Positions 32,084 through 45,342 of a stretch of 64,000 nucleotides of DNA are shown here, one piece after another. Source of the stretch: Neolentinus lepideus HHB14362 ss-1. Taxonomy: Eukaryota > Basidiomycota > Agaricomycetes > Gloeophyllales > Gloeophyllaceae. The notes under the pieces were generated by a model that saw only the letters and a program-made list of their open reading frames with translations, did not search any database and was not told where the DNA came from. The stretch spans positions 1-64,000 of the forward strand of contig KV425553.1 in assembly GCA_001632425.1 (NCBI GenBank), in the 5' to 3' direction. Each line of letters starts with the position of its first letter. Position 1 is the stretch's first letter. Made by a program: the position numbers and the translations under genes.

Positions 32084-33892
32084 CGTTAACGGCCTCCAAG
32101 AGGAAGATATTCTCCTGAGGGCGACCACTACTATGAAACAGATAGATGAGGTCCAAGCTTGGTTTGGTCGGAAACAGTCGACAAGGAGGGCCAGTTAGAC
32201 ATGGCCCACGGTGAAGATGAAGGCGGAGTTACCGAATGGTCTATGACGCCTGCGCATATAGAGCGCTCTTGGCTAATATTAGCTTGCCACCTAGTATCAA
32301 TGTGTTCAAGACGAGTTCGACGTAGGTTTTCACAGGCACACTCACATCCTCGGTATTGGCTGTATCCACAAACCGTTGTTAGACAGGTGGTAAGAACAAG
32401 TCTGTCGAATGTCAAAAGACACACCGCGGAGTTTTGTCGGGAGCGCGCCACACCGGATCCACTGTAAGCAAGGTAGACGAGTTATACATGAGCGCTGACA
32501 GACGCAGATTGCGCAATGCAACACTAATCGACAGAGCTTAGTCCATGCTTTCACAATTTGACGGCAGAAGTGACACTGTTCGTTGCTCGGCTGGACAGCA
32601 ACAAATTGCAGTGGACGTAAATTGTATCATATTCTTCGCCACCACTCTCCGGGACGTCGTAATAAAACTAGAACGTCGCAAAAGATCTCGGAGATGCATT
32701 GAGCTCACCAAAAACCGGTTGTCCTTGGAATCCGGAATTAAGTCGAGTCTAGTCCGGAGTCGGTAGTGCTGATTTTGAGAACCCAGGCACAACTCCCATG
32801 GTCCGTGTCCTGCGGGGATTATCACGAAGCAACATACTAATCCCGGCCATGCTTGATTGCGTACAGACCCTCTGCTGTCGAGGAGGCTGCATAGGAAATC
32901 AGGAATAGCACCAGCAGGATGAAACATATTTCATTCGGTGAGTATGCCCTAGTCGAGACTGATCGTCGTCTCGCATCAGTCCGTGACATATTTCCCAGAA
33001 GAAACGGTCTGACAGGCGCCGATAAGTTTGTCCCTCGAACCATATGGTTGAGAACAGAAAGGCCATGGGAGTTTCGCGGTGTCTGATGACTTCGCATGTG
33101 CTGCTATGATGTCGTCTGATTTTCTGCAATATAAACGTAATGATTCCTGCGATGTTTCAGGAGCGTTTCCACTACCACTACTGACTCCGGAGAAGCAATA
33201 AATAAATCATGGGATTATCCAGTGCATCGATAGGCAAGGCATTCAAATCATAGGCGCTCACTTTAAATTTGTCGTTCCCGGCGCCTAAGGGTGCTTATCC
33301 ATCCGCGCAACAGAAGATTAGAATACATTGAAGTATAAACGCAGCACAGAAACTTACGCGAGCAACGCGGGATAGCACGTTATTGTATACAGTACCTTTC
33401 GGAACAAGGCACGAGACATAGATGATTGGTCCGGGAAAGGCAAGTGGTGGGTAATCTAGATGAGCACAGCATGCACTGCATTTTATTTCCTTCGAATTTA
33501 CCTCCGGCTGTGCTCAAGTACAGGACATTGCGCTGCCTCATTCAATGCTGAACGCAATTTCTGTTCTAGCGGCTATCGAGTCGAACGCGGCCTTAAAGCA
33601 TGATGCTTGCTGTCTGCTACCCGGGAACGCCTCCAGTAATCAACGCTTCAAGCACAGCAACACGGCGTTTATGCCAACCGGTCCATTCCGTAAGGAAGCC
33701 TGGAGTCCGTAATTATAATTATAGTAAATAGTAATAGACGGAACAACATTGCTCATAGCCTGTTTTGTAGGTCGGACGCCAATACAGATTCATTAGCTCC
33801 GTTCTAGAGCAAATACTTCTCACAGGCCACACTCTATTAACCCTCTGGTAAAGATCCGACCCTAAGTCCTGTTCCTGGTCCATACCACCACC
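32084..33892. other. Gene-poor interval upstream of the 7TM and Zn2Cys6 genes
   Basis: This 1.8 kb separates two divergent genes. Minus-strand frames around 32840-33130 contain WFEGQTYRRLSDRFFWEI and a hydrophobic ICFILLVLFLISYAA segment, but no start, splice set or family could be fixed. No gene is called. The last 150 bases should hold the promoter of the Zn2Cys6 gene. Confidence 0.35.
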
Positions 33893-36800
33893 ATGTCTGC
33901 TTACGACCAGCACCAATGGCGACCCAACGGCCAGCCAACATCGATGAACGAAGGACGTCAGGCGTTATTCCACTTCGCTTCCGGTATGAACGGGCAAGGA
34001 TTCGCACCGTATCAGCAACTCTCGCAGCCGGACCACCTGCCTTCCAATAACCACAATGGCACCTTCTCGCACTCGACATCACAGCAGTCTCCAAACGGCA
34101 TGACGGGGCTAACAGAGTCCACGTTCCAGCAAGACGCGCTTCAAAACCTCTACACTATGCCTACTTCTCAAGGCCCGTCTCCCCAGATACCTAGCAGCGC
34201 TCTCAATCCATCCATGTTTCCATCGCAGCCTTCGCAATATCCCAATATGGCTTCTTATACTTCTGCGTATCCCCAACGTAGTTCTAATCCGAGTTCACCG
34301 TCAGCATGGCCCACTGGTTCGCCGCCGGGTGTACCACCCGGGCTCAACCTAGGCACTAACCACATAGGCAATGGCTTAACGACCGGCTTTGATTTCGGTC
34401 TACCGACGCATCAAGGGGTAGGCCTAGCAAATAACTTGAAGAGGATCAAGAGGGATGAGGACCAGGGCGATGATCACGAGGAGGAAGTGCGAAACAAGCC
34501 GTGCGTATTGATGTCTTCATGATTAGTTGCGGCTGCTGAAAGACGGCTGTAGTATCGGAGCTTGTGTCAGATGCAAAGGGCTGAAGGTTGCTTCTACTCG
34601 TTTGAGTGCGGTTTTTCATGACTTTATACTGATGGTTATGGTCTGGTATGCAGGTGAGATGCGAGTTCATGCCAGGCGCGGATACTTGCCGCCGATGTGC
34701 CAATGCTGGCACTGAGTGTAGTGTCCCTGGTAGAAAGAAGAGACGACCACCTCCGTATGTTTATGCTCCTTCCAATTACTGCCTTTATTGTGACTGTATC
34801 TTCTTATCTCTAATCATCGAACAGAAAACGCGAACATTTAATCAAACAAATTCAAGACCAAGCGGCCCAAATCCAACGTTTAATCGAGCAGCTGGAGACT
34901 TCCAATCGACGTCACCTCCAGCAAGGTCCTACATCGCCAGACCTTCCAGGCGCCGGAATTTCTCCAGGGTCTCCTCCCTACCGATCACCGACCTTCACGA
35001 TCACTTCTGACTCGGATCAATCTGTGCAGGAGGCCGGTCCGGACGTCCAAGAGTGGATCAACAAGGCTAGACAGAGCATCGTCAACTTCGATGGATTGAT
35101 TGGATTGGGTGGTGCTGGCCTCGTAAGAGGTTTACTAGTTGATGGTGAACTTGAGGAGGGAGAGGACGAGGATCCTAGGGATGATGAGGATGAAGAGGGC
35201 TACTCCATCGTGGATGACCTTACTGCCGTGCGTCCTCCTCTTGCAGGTTGTCATACCTCTGTTGATGGAATACTGTAAAAAGGAGGGCGTCTCCCCCCCG
35301 CAAGAGAAACTGGCGACGATGCCACCGGAGGCAGCACCATTCGGACTCATGGCCAAGCTGTCCTTGGACACGAAGAGAGTGAAAGGAAAGAAGAAGGCCG
35401 GTGATGATCTGCTGTCCAGTCCCGACGAACAAGAAGCTTCGCCAGACGACGAGGGACCAGAGAAGGAGGGGACAAATTTGGGACTGGCTAACAAGGACTT
35501 CTTCAGACCAAGTATGTATCATCTGTTTCTCCGTTGCCATCGAACTGACTACACATTTCTCTGAATTTCCTACACATCTCTTAGCTCCGCCAGATCCCAA
35601 CAGAGTCCTCGCCGATAAACAGATTTCCAGCATACCCGTCATTCTAACGAAGGGAATTGTTTCTCCTGAAGAAGTTGAGAAGTTATTCTCGATGTACGAT
35701 TATTTTTTGCACATATTTCATTTGAGGTTCCTGGTGCCTACTGGAGGCTAACCCACCTGTCCAGATATTTCGACTACATGAACCTGTCCGTGTCTTTGTT
35801 GGACCCAGCGCTGTACACTGCTCAGAAGACATGTATTCGTTCTCCTTTCCTTTTCACCGTCAGTGAGTATTACCACGTCCATCATAACAAGCGAATGTTC
35901 ACGAGGCATTTGCAGTCTGCGCCATTGCTTCTCGCTACTACCCCGAACGCCCCGATCTCTATCCTGCGGCTATGGAATGCGTCCGCGAGGCGGCAGGGTC
36001 AGCACTCACCAAGGGTCAGAAGAATGTCGAGATGGTGCAGGCGTTCATCCTGATGAGTCTTTATCCTGTTCCTGCTCGGAAGTGGGATGACGATCGCAGC
36101 TGGATATACTTGGGCCTGGCCATCAGGATTGCTACCGATCTCAACCTCCACTACCCAACCACTGCGAAGCCAAAGAATGAGCTTCATTCCCGAGAGCTGC
36201 TGAATAGGACTCGTGCATGGCTCAACTGCTTCAACCTTGATCGGTCCACGAGCTCTCAGTATGGCAAGGCACCAATCATCCGGAACACGGATTTTGTAGC
36301 TTGCCACTCGGAGACGTGGTGGCAGAGCTCGCCGTATAGCATGCCTGGATTCGATGTTCATATCTGTGGGTACAATGCGGAGTTAAAAACGATGGCGAAT
36401 TTCGTGGCACAGATCTACAGTAATTCGGAACATCCTACGGGTCTGGATACGGTGAGAAGTCATAGTCCTCCTTACCCACGAATATACGTACTAACACTTT
36501 CTCGCCACTCACCGACAGCATGCCGACTTTGAAGCCATTGCAACCCATGCAGATGAGCAGCTGAAGAGCTTGGGGGAGAAATGGTTTGCCTGCATTGAGC
36601 AACAAGATCTGAGCGATCCACAAATACGCTTCCGGTCTGGATTACTAAAGCTGGCGTATGGTTACGCGAGACTGGTCGCGCTGTCATACGGCTTCCAGAA
36701 TTCCTTCGGAAAAGGGCACACGGAAGATAACCCTTTTCTGATCAGAGTAAGAATAATATTGACTGTGTCAGAGCATGATACTAATGCCCTGGTCTTCAGT

Positions 36801-37662
36801 GTTTTAGAGCTGCGTCTGACGTCGTAACTGCCATGGTGGATGACGTTGGTCAGCCGGCCCAGAGTGAGTGCAATTGAGACTCCTGGTGTTATTTGTGCTA
36901 AAGTAGCTGTAGGGATATATCTTCGACATGGTCCAGAAGCGCAGAGTGTCTTCGTAACGTTTGCTTCTTCGTTCTTGGTTAAACTGCTTCAACCGAAGTT
37001 CTCGTCCTATCTCACTCGGGAGCAACGCGTCGAGATACGTCGACTCGTCCAGAAAGTTATCGATCTCCTCGGGTCACCCGAAGTCTCCATAGACGATCGG
37101 CATGGTCCCAAGTTGTACTCTCGCTTCCTGAAGGGCCTTCTGGCTGCATCGACCGCTCAGGTTGATCAGAAGGCGGATGTCAAACGCAGTCATTCACATC
37201 GGGCGCAGAAACATCATGCTTCGGGATCAGAACACGTTGTAGAACCTCTCTACGATACTTCACAATCTAGCCACCCTTCACCAGATTCCGGATACTCCCT
37301 TTCTCCTCCTCCCTCAAACGAGGCAATGTCGTTCAATCAATTTGCTCCACCATCCACTGGTGTCGATCCATTCGTGTCGAGACCTGCCAATATAAATGAT
37401 CAAGACGCGTTGACAATGAACTGGTCCGAATTATTCCAGCCTACTCTCCCGGGCGACAATGACCTCGTGCAAACTATGCAATCCCTCGGTCAGTCGAACT
37501 TCTTCAATGATAGTGGTGACCGTGAGTGCTGGCAGTTACTCTTGGGTACCGATTTTCATTGCTGCTGCTTTAGCCTTCAGCTGGATGTCATACCAAAACG
37601 GGACAGTCCAGCCGCAGCTGCAGTATTCATCGCACGAAGGATACTTACGTCACGACATGTAA
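33893..37662 (+). CDS. Zn2Cys6 fungal-specific transcription factor
   Basis: A nuclear DNA-binding regulator. The N-terminal about 190 residues are Gln/Ser/Pro-rich (possible activation region). The binuclear zinc cluster is assembled from two exons: ACVRCKGLK then VRCEFMPGADTCRRCANAGT with ECSVPGRKKRR. This gives C-x2-C-x6-C..C-x2-C-x6-C with the basic tail. A coiled-coil linker (HLIKQIQDQAAQIQRLIEQL) for dimerisation follows. The middle homology region (Fungal_trans) is present: SIPVILTKGIVSPEEVEKLF, YFDYMNLSVSLLDPALY, QAFILMSLYPVPARKWDDDR, SWIYLGLAIRIATDLNLHYP, RTRAWLNCFNLDRSTSSQYG. The C-terminal Ser/Pro tail ends HEGYLRHDM. An acidic patch (about 35150-35200) lies between cluster and regulatory domain. 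The last small exon is the least certain part. Target genes cannot be told from the sequence. Confidence 0.9.
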
Positions 37663-37929
37663 AACACAACATGTAAGATATGCTCACGCTAACAACGCGT
37701 TGCTTTCTATGCTGTCACCCCGCTTCCTGTAATTCTATCATGGAACATGTATTCTCTTGGGTTTGTCTGCTAGAGGGCACCGTGTATCAATAACCAGAAT
37801 TATAGGAGGAAGCATACAATAATGACATCGTAATTCCTCACGTTCGTCTTCTGTCCATGAAACGTTATGCGACTTAAATGATCATAAGCAAACTAACAGC
37901 GTAGTGCTCGCGGGGAGAGCGACCCATTA

Positions 37930-39364
37930 CGCTTCATGAGTTGCATGGATTCTAGCTCCAGCAATATGTAGTCATGCGTCATTCGCAGACGCCCTGTCTC
38001 CCTATGAGTCTCTCGCGTTCACGATCAGCAACAGCACAAGCCAAGCATGATGCTCAGGATCCACAAGGAATCCCTGCGTTGTCATATCAAACGTCTGCGC
38101 CAAGATAGCCTGAATGAGAGGCACAGCGTACATGTCGGTGGATGCGTTCGTCACAGCGACTTCGCCCTTGGGAGGTCCGCCGTTCGCAATATATATATAC
38201 AATCAACGACGTCTCAAGTGTATCGCATCCAAAGAATGTCGGGTGAAGAGTTAGGTTCTGCGCAACGAATGTAGCGTTGCGAGTAGAAAACGGGGGAAAT
38301 ACATAGACGTCCGAGAACAATGTTGCACGGGTTCTGTATTGCTAGCCATCAAGGTGCGTCAAACAAGAACGATATACAGGAAGAACCCACTCACAATACA
38401 GGAGCTGCCCGTGGCATAGTTATTCACTTCGGCGTTCTACGTATCGCGAATCCGTTTGTCAAGATGAATCTTTGACGAATGCACTCACCATATCAACAAC
38501 AATGAGAATTCTCGTCTTAACAAGGAACGGTTGAATGGGCAAGCATTGACCATCTATTCCTCCATCTACCAGGACCAAGTCCGAATACATCACGTCAGCC
38601 CCCTGGTTGATTGAGTTGTCGAAAAAGTTATTGGCCGTCTTCCCGGTTAGAAAGTGTCTCCCCAACGTCGGCACCAATATATCCTCGATGCTGACAGGAT
38701 GACTAGCTTCGTATTTCCCTGTGACATCAAGGAGTCTGATTCGTATCCTCACGGCCCAACGTAACGTTGGTACTAAGGTACTGAGTCAATGTTCCGAGGG
38801 AAGTCGCCCATTCGCCTCAGGCCTTGGAGGTCCGATGATGAGCCCATGTATGGTCGGGAAGTTGGCTTGCGCAAGGGAATGGACCGGCAATAAACCTCCT
38901 GATCGACCTGCCATGTGCGATGTTGCCTGTAGGAGTCCTCCTGTTCCCATAGCTGCGGCAGACTTATTTCGACCATCGAATGCGTTCAAGACGCCGGGCC
39001 CGAACATGGTGGCTCGGTAGCCACCGCCGCTCGTCGCAATAACGATAGTTTTGTAAGTGCGCTAACTTGAGGTTGTCAAGCGTGTAGACGTAGTATGGGA
39101 GCATACCAGTCAATATAACGTTGTCGAGATTACTTACCGAATGCCCACGGAAGGACCTCGGATCTTCGGGAGTCGATGTAGGATTGATCCTGAGGGCTGA
39201 GCACCTGACCAGTCGTAGGCTTCCCTGTCTGGCGCACAACAGAGAAGTCAGCAGGGTATGGTCCTGCCTGAGGGGTATATGCTTGTGAGGCAGTGAGCGC
39301 GTATACCACCGTCGTGATGAAGGCCGAGAAACGCAAGGAACACAAGCAAAAGATACGTAGTCAT
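37930..39364 (-). pseudogene. Decayed phospholipase B (lysophospholipase) gene
   Basis: The segments match secreted PLB in order: AYTPQAGPYPADFSVVRQTG, LSPQDQSYIDSRRSEVLP, IATSGGGYRATMFGPGVLNA (oxyanion hole), GTGGLLQATSHMAGRSGGLL (nucleophile Ser in GRSGG, normally GLSGGS), GKYEASHPVSIEDI, TLGRHFLTGKTANNFFDNSI, LVDGGIDGQCLPIQPFLVK, NLTLHPTFFGCD, IANGGPPKGEVAVTNASTDM, and then CLACAVADRERER in a shifted frame with a stop before YCW. Lesions: the only Met for the signal peptide (39364) is out of frame with the next block; there are stops in the loop after GLIIGP; about 200 residues between the NNFFD block and LVDGG are absent; a frameshift follows at DPEH. The intact family is about 600 aa. 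Introns could explain some shifts but not the missing core. Confidence 0.72.
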
Positions 39365-40409
39365 GACTGACCTATCGTACCCTTCAGAGTCGTCGGCAGC
39401 AGGTGTAGAATAACACAGTGTGGATATTTATGCAGACGAGACCGTAGTTAAACGTCAAGCGACAATATATCGGGAGAGATTGGCATATGATTGCGAGGCG
39501 TATTCACTATCAGTGCCCGGGTGTTAGGCAAAAGGGCCTCACGGGCAGGTTAATTATATCGGACGTAGCCATCATTCACGCTCACCTGACTCATCGGAGT
39601 ATGTGTCCAAAATGGAGCGAGAGAAGCCTACGTCACATAGGCTCGGGCGTGTCGCAAATGCGCCTTGAATTCTGGGTCATCAATAGCATCCATCGCAGTA
39701 GCTGCACAACCAGATGCGTAGTTCGAACAATCGACCCTAGTCTTCTCGGACAAAATGGGTATACATGAAGAGTTCCAAGGTCGATTGATCGTTAGGAGTA
39801 TAGTAGCCTAAGATTACTTTGCCGACTGGTGCTCGACCATCACGGCCATAGGGGGCCTCGATGGCTGTGATGGTCCGAGGCACGAGCATGAGATGGCATG
39901 AGATGTGTGATAGATAGAACAGAGCAGTCTCTTGGTCTGCCGATATCCGACCAGATGGCACTTGCGATTATTACGATTAGTGAGTAGTGCATTCGCCAAG
40001 ATAGGTAATAGGCGAGCGAATCGAAATGAGAGAGTGAGAAGGATGGATGGAAGAACACGACACGAAATTGAGATGCGTAATGCCAGTGGCTGGAAGGTGC
40101 ACGTGCTCAGCGCGTGATGGCTCTGGGGATATGAATGCACCATACCTGGCTTGGCGGTCATGTTATACACACGTTCAAGCGTCAAATTTAAGTTCGAATT
40201 GTGTCCGAATGTATATTTTCTGTTACAATTGTGAATTTGTACATTGTATGGAATTAATGAGCTAGAAATACAACAGAGCGCAGTGGAAGCGAGGATATTA
40301 CATGCGAAGTCGTGACAATACAACAGTTAGTGATACTACAGGTGTAACGGGATCCAACATCACCGCACGTTAGAGGTCAGATGAAACAGAAAGCAAGAGA
40401 CATCCTTCA
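39365..40409. other. Interval between PLB relic and GH71 gene
   Basis: No gene supported. On the minus strand around 39590-39960 short coding-like pieces appear (RAPVGKVILGYYTPNDQ; NYASGCAATAMDAIDDPEFK) but I recognise no family and they are not joined by good splice sites. They may belong to another gene relic. Confidence 0.35.
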
Positions 40410-42182
40410 TCATGTTGAATAAGCGACGAAGGCGTTATAGTTGTACGAGGAAGGGGTCGCTGTAAACGAGTATCCTGACGGACTCAGCGAGACGATAGTC
40501 TTCCCGCTCCTCACTATCTGGCCCTGCATATAGCCGCCGACAGTCAGTGGCATGTTCAACTTCGAAACGCCGGCTGGCACGGAGAACGTCTGATTCGTTT
40601 TAGCCGACGTAGATAGAGTGACAGTTGAAGCTGCAGTGGTAAAGACGACAGCCCATAACTGGTCCTGGTCCTATAGGGAGGTTAGAGAAGGATATAATCG
40701 GTAGGTGCAAGCCGCGTACCAGTTCATAATTGGTCGGCTTGCCTACAGGATCTGATGATGTGGCGTTTCGGGTATGAGGACGTGCCCATAGGAAGATCTG
40801 ATCTTTGGTTATGGCAGGGTAGGTCCCGGTCTTGTAAGCGGTTGCAAAGTATTGGGTCATATATAGCCAGCCTAGAACATAATGAGATGAAGCGCCGACT
40901 AAGATGCGGAGTTGCAACGTACCCTGGTGGTCGAAGCCGTTCACCCAAGCTTGACTGTTCGGCTGGGCACCTTCGATGGGTCCGATGTAGTGAGACTCTC
41001 CGTAATCGTTCCAGGTGACGATCTCGACCAAGTCGACTTGACTCCTGATCGCAATTAAGTTCTGCCAACGGGTCGGGTACAAGTGCCAGTCCCCGTCGTA
41101 GATGAACTGGACACAAAACAGTCAGTCTGATGCTCGGCTATTACAAGGCGATATACATACATTCTTGTTGTACGTCTGTGGGCTGTAGTGCGTGAAGAAC
41201 CATGGGCTGACTGCAGCCATGTACGCGCGGCTCTCGCCGTTGCTGGGCATTGCCTTCAGGTTCGTCACATAGTTCGTGTCTGTGGCGGTGGACCCGATGT
41301 AGCTCTTGAGAATGTTTTGACCAGCGGTACTAAGATTATTGAGGCTAGTCCCCGAAGCCGACAGTTGCGAGTTGGCTACAGAGGTAGTCAGGGAGATTGG
41401 CCATCCCGAGTTCCACTTATCACATTCGTCAGTAGAAAAATATAATAAATGAGGCAAATATGATACTCACGTTGAACTGGCCATTGAACGAGTTGTTGTA
41501 ATTCTTGAACGTCGCAGGATCGATGAAGAATGAGGGCACGAAGTATACCGCATTCGTCCCATTGAGTTGCTGCACGAACTGCGTCTGCCATCCTAATGCG
41601 ACGGAGGACTGGCCAAAGGTACAAGATTCGCCAGAGAATGTAGAGGCGAAGACGGCCCCGTCATACTTCAGTTGATTGGTATGGTTTGCGTATGTAGTGA
41701 TATAGGTTCGCAAAGCAGCTGCATTCGCGGCCGTGGAGCAGGGAAGCACACTATCGACTGATATGAATAATAGCTAGAGGGTGCATATCGTAGGACGCTC
41801 ACCTCATATCGAATGAAATGAACAGTTTGAATCCCGTACCCGAATTCTTGGCCGCCGTGTATCTGTTCAAGCTGCATGAGTGTACAGAAGCACGCAGAGA
41901 GGGTATCACATACGCGTCCGCTACTCGGGCTGGTTGCCATGAGTCACTTCCAACATTGAGTGCGAAGCCATCAATTCCATGAGCAGAAGCCAAGGCTATA
42001 TCGCTGGCCCAGTTTGAGACAGTGTATGGGTACGTATTGCCGACAATATGATGCGCCACGACGTATTTCGTCGTGGTAGCGGCCTGCCGCTTGACATGCG
42101 TTGACGAATCTGAGAAAGGGATTGACAGCGCGCTAGACAGAGTGAAGAAAGCGGGTAAACCGAGAGATGTTATAAGACGCAT
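40410..42182 (-). CDS. Secreted alpha-1,3-glucanase (mutanase), GH71
   Basis: Hydrolyses alpha-1,3-glucan of fungal cell walls (own wall remodelling or attack on other fungi). ATG 42182 gives the signal peptide MRLITSLGLPAFFTLSSALS, a propeptide ending in VKRQ (Kex2-like KR), then the GH71 opening KYVVAHHIVGNTYPYTVSNW, ASDIALASAHGIDGFALNVG and further exons with GFKLFISFDMR, YDGAVFASTFSGESCTFGQS, YFVPSFFIDPATFKNYNNSF, AYMAAVSPWFFTHYSPQTYN and VDLVEIVTWNDYGESHYIGP. The C-terminus (VGGYMQGQIVRSGKTIVSLS, stop at 40410) is a beta domain typical of the family. All blocks are in GH71 order, and the WNDYGES block is well conserved. No carbohydrate-binding module is seen. About eight short introns. 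Confidence 0.93.
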
Positions 42183-43261
42183 GATGAGGACTAAGAGTTT
42201 ACGATTATCTTAGCAAGGACATTGAACAATTTATATTCCGACCATCCAAAGTGGCCATAATGACGATCGTCCTAATTTTAGGATGTCTCGCGACGCGAAT
42301 CGTGAACGGGTATGATGTATTGTAGCCAGAGACAGCGCGGACCGGGAGTACGAACGCCATCCCATAGCGAAATAGTCCCTACAGCAACCGTGCAGAAGGT
42401 ACGGATGTTTGAAGGCCCCACAAAGGGTAACCCGATTGGGTGGGGGACAGTGAAGCCGGCGGAACAGAGGTCATTGCATTTAGGACAGGCACACAACGCT
42501 CGGATAGCGATCGACCAATGACAGAGTGCGGAGCTGCATCCCTAGAGTGAGATCTAGATCTTTCTCATGTCGTAGCAGAACCTCTACCCCTTGACCAGCT
42601 CATATATCACAGACCCGTTAAGTTGATGCTTCCCAGGCTGAGGCACTAGATGCGGACATACAGTATCGATATCTAACATTGTGTCCAAGTTCGATTTTGA
42701 AGAAGCTTCGGCTATCACCAAGAGACCCAGAGGCAGAGTGTCTACTGGGTGGTGTTATAGATATCCCTTAACGCTAGCTTATGCTCGTTCAAAGTGGTTG
42801 TGAATTTGCAGGACATGGTCGAACGGAGTAAGCGGGAAGCAGAACCGTGAGACCTCCACTTTCTGTCCACGTGGCAGAGAGGCCACGACTGCCGCTGAGA
42901 CAACTCTGGCACTTCTAACTATGGACGTCTTCTACTCGCCTTGGCTCTTGCACGCAAAAGACACGCGGGGGAATGCTGCTGCTATTCGATTGCACTTCCA
43001 AACTCGGACGAATCCACTAGCTGCCCCGCGGGCCAACGGGTCTATCCATGCAACCCACCCAAATCCCGAGACACGCTTCTTTCATATTCATCTCCGAAAT
43101 CTGGGTCATCAAAGTGAGACAGCGCCAGTGTGGGCTTGAGCTTCAATATTCGCAGTCATGAAAGAGTATAAGTACGACGGCAATGGCCTGGAAGAGGACA
43201 AGGCACTACCCAGATCGTCAACGACCGTACTTGGGAAATAACCGATTATTCCTAGAGAAAA
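42183..43261. other. Divergent intergenic region between GH71 and epimerase-like genes
   Basis: It holds both upstream regions. A plus-strand frame at 42921-43139 has no family features. An imperfect resemblance of CTGGGTCATCAA at 39673 and 43101 was noted but is too short to weigh. Nothing else seen. Confidence 0.35.
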
Positions 43262-44370
43262 ATGAAGGTTCTTGTATTAGGGTAACTAGTGACTTTACCA
43301 CTCTGGAGTCCTTGGATGAATACTTATTGGATTTTTCAGTGCTTCTGGCTTCATCGGTCTTCCCGTTGCTCAAGCCCTTGTTCGTGCTGGACATTCCGTC
43401 TATGGCGTGACACGATCAGCAGCGAAGGCTAAGGAGCTTGCTGCCGAAGAGAGTGAGTCCTATTCCCATGAAGGATTTGGTGTATGATACTAAATGACGT
43501 ACAACAGTCATCCCAATCATCGCGGAAGCGTCGAAGCCTGAGACCTGGATTGCGCACGTCTCCACACTCGATGTAGTAATTGACGCAGTGGGCGGCGTGG
43601 AAATCAAGACGTCGTCCAACGTCATCTTGCAGGCTGTCAGCCAAGCAGCGAAGGCCGGTCGCCCTCCCTTCGCTCCCAAGTTGTCCTACATCTACTCCTC
43701 GGGCACCTGGGTGCACGGCAACAACCGCTCGGAAATCGTCTCCGACACCACCCCATGCACCAAGCCGATGGACCTTGTCGCTTGGCGTCTCGAGCAGGAG
43801 AATCGGGTTATCAGCGACCCGAACCTGAACGGCATTGTCATCCGCCCTGCGCTTCTGTACGGCAGGTCGGGCTCACTCTTGGCTCCCCTCTTCGAGAGCG
43901 CGAGCAAGGGTAAAGTCGCATGGTACGGTGTTCCCGGTGGTCGGTTCTCTCTGATTCACTGCGACGACCTTGCGGATTTGTACCTCCGGGCTGCGGAAAA
44001 GGCGCAGTTGATCCCGGGGAAGATCTTCGACGCCGCCAACGACTTGACTGAGAGTGCGGATGACGTGCTGAACAAGTTGGTAGAGGTGAGTGGAGCGCAG
44101 GGACCTGCTGAATGGATCACGCCCGAGAATCGTGAGTACTGAAGTAACTTTTCACTACCGAGAGTCTCATACTTACATATTTTGCTAGCATACCACCACG
44201 CCCTGAACTGCACCTCGCTGCTCCGGCCATACCTCGCACGTGCTCTGTTGGATTGGCAGCCAAGAAAGCCCGGACTTGTGGACGGCCTGGCGACCTACTA
44301 TGCCGCATGGCAGGCCGCCGCAGATACCTGGCAGGCGTCAAAGGGCAGGGACTTTTCAGAGCACAAATGA
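43262..44370 (+). CDS. NAD(P)-dependent epimerase/dehydratase-like protein (extended SDR)
   Basis: Four exons: 43262-43281, 43340-43452, 43508-44131, 44189-44370; 939 nt, 312 aa. The first intron splits the glycine motif: MKVLVLG|ASGFIG gives the Rossmann GxxGxxG. Then follow VYGVTRSAAKAKELAAEEII, WIAHVSTLDVVIDAVGGVEI, KLSYIYSSGTWVHGNNRSEI, WRLEQENRVI, GIVIRPALLYGRSGSLLAPL, RFSLIHCDDLADLYLRAAEK and IFDAANDLTES. This order is that of atypical extended SDRs. A canonical YxxxK catalytic pair is not evident where expected, so the reaction is uncertain. It may be a reductase or a regulatory dinucleotide-binding protein. The tail ADTWQASKGRDFSEHK is hydrophilic. Confidence 0.88.
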
Positions 44371-44663
44371 CTACATGGTCAGTCTGATAGCGAGCATGGA
44401 AAACCCGAGCATGAGGAACGCCTGCTAGGGAAGCCTGAGCATAGTCATGGGAAGGGCTGCTGTATCGTGATGTGAACTTTGGTGAAGGAGTTCTGACTGT
44501 ATACCCTATGCATTGTATTTCGACTATCACTACATCATGGAGCATAGACAGACGAATCGGACAGGTCTAGATATGTATATGCGTGCCTATGTCAATTCTG
44601 AGCATGTCTATCAGCATGTAAGATACTTAACGATTTGACTATGTGCGGGACACACGCAGACCG

Positions 44664-45342
44664 TCATCCGTCAGCGGGAGGATGCTCCCTTCCTGGCTCG
44701 CCGGTAGGAGAAGTTCGGCCGTCCAATGTGACTGATGCTGTTGCAGAAGGTGGTAACTGGGAGGATGAGTCATGACGGGCCGTAATGAATGGAGTTTCCC
44801 CTATGAGTGACAGATCGGTGGCTGGTTGCATCGAATTTCCGTTGATTGATGCGCATATATGCTCCTGAACAGGGGGAACAGGTACATTAAAGGTCGAAGG
44901 ACCGAAACAGACACAAGAAACTCACTAAAGGATGCAAGTGGGTATCCATCTCAACATCGTCGTTTACGTGAACCGGTCTCGGGTCAGTCTTGCCAAGAGC
45001 GTCTACACCCGTAAAGTCGTCCATAGGCATATAGTCGTTCGGAGCTTGGGGATTCGAATACAGACCAGGGGCACGAGGCTGAGAGAAGAAGGCTGTCGTC
45101 ATCACATTACAAGTCGAGCTAGATGAAGCCTCCGGAGCAGTGTGTACTATTGACGAAGCTTGAGGGTTTCCCCTGCCGCGACCGCGACCTCTGAATCTGG
45201 GCAAGAGAGACGCCTTGAAACCTTTGCCTCGACCTCCAAGGGCTGCTCGGGATTGCGCAGCACTCCACTCTCCTTCATGCTTCTGTTTAACGTGCCGGGG
45301 AACCAGCTTTCCGCTGCACTCGGGGTAGCGACAATGGCGCAT
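44664..45342 (-). CDS. Small zinc-finger-like protein with RG-rich segment
   Basis: Two exons, 45342-44926 and 44864-44664 (618 nt, 205 aa), joined by a GTGAGT..TTCAG intron in phase. The N-terminus MRHCRYPECSGKLVPRHVKQ KHE (C-x4-C-x7-H-x4-H) looks like a C2H2-type finger with loose spacing. An RG-rich stretch (RFRGRGRGRGNP) follows, as in RNA- or nucleic-acid-binding proteins. The rest is Ser/Pro-rich and acidic (DDVEMDTHLHPL), with no named domain. It is convergent with the epimerase-like gene. Support: open frame, intron in phase, ATG at the finger. Function is inferred only from composition. Confidence 0.55.

Noticed and set aside
39814..40323. A 169-codon minus-strand frame.
   Set aside because: No ATG-supported start, no family likeness and irregular composition; treated as chance.
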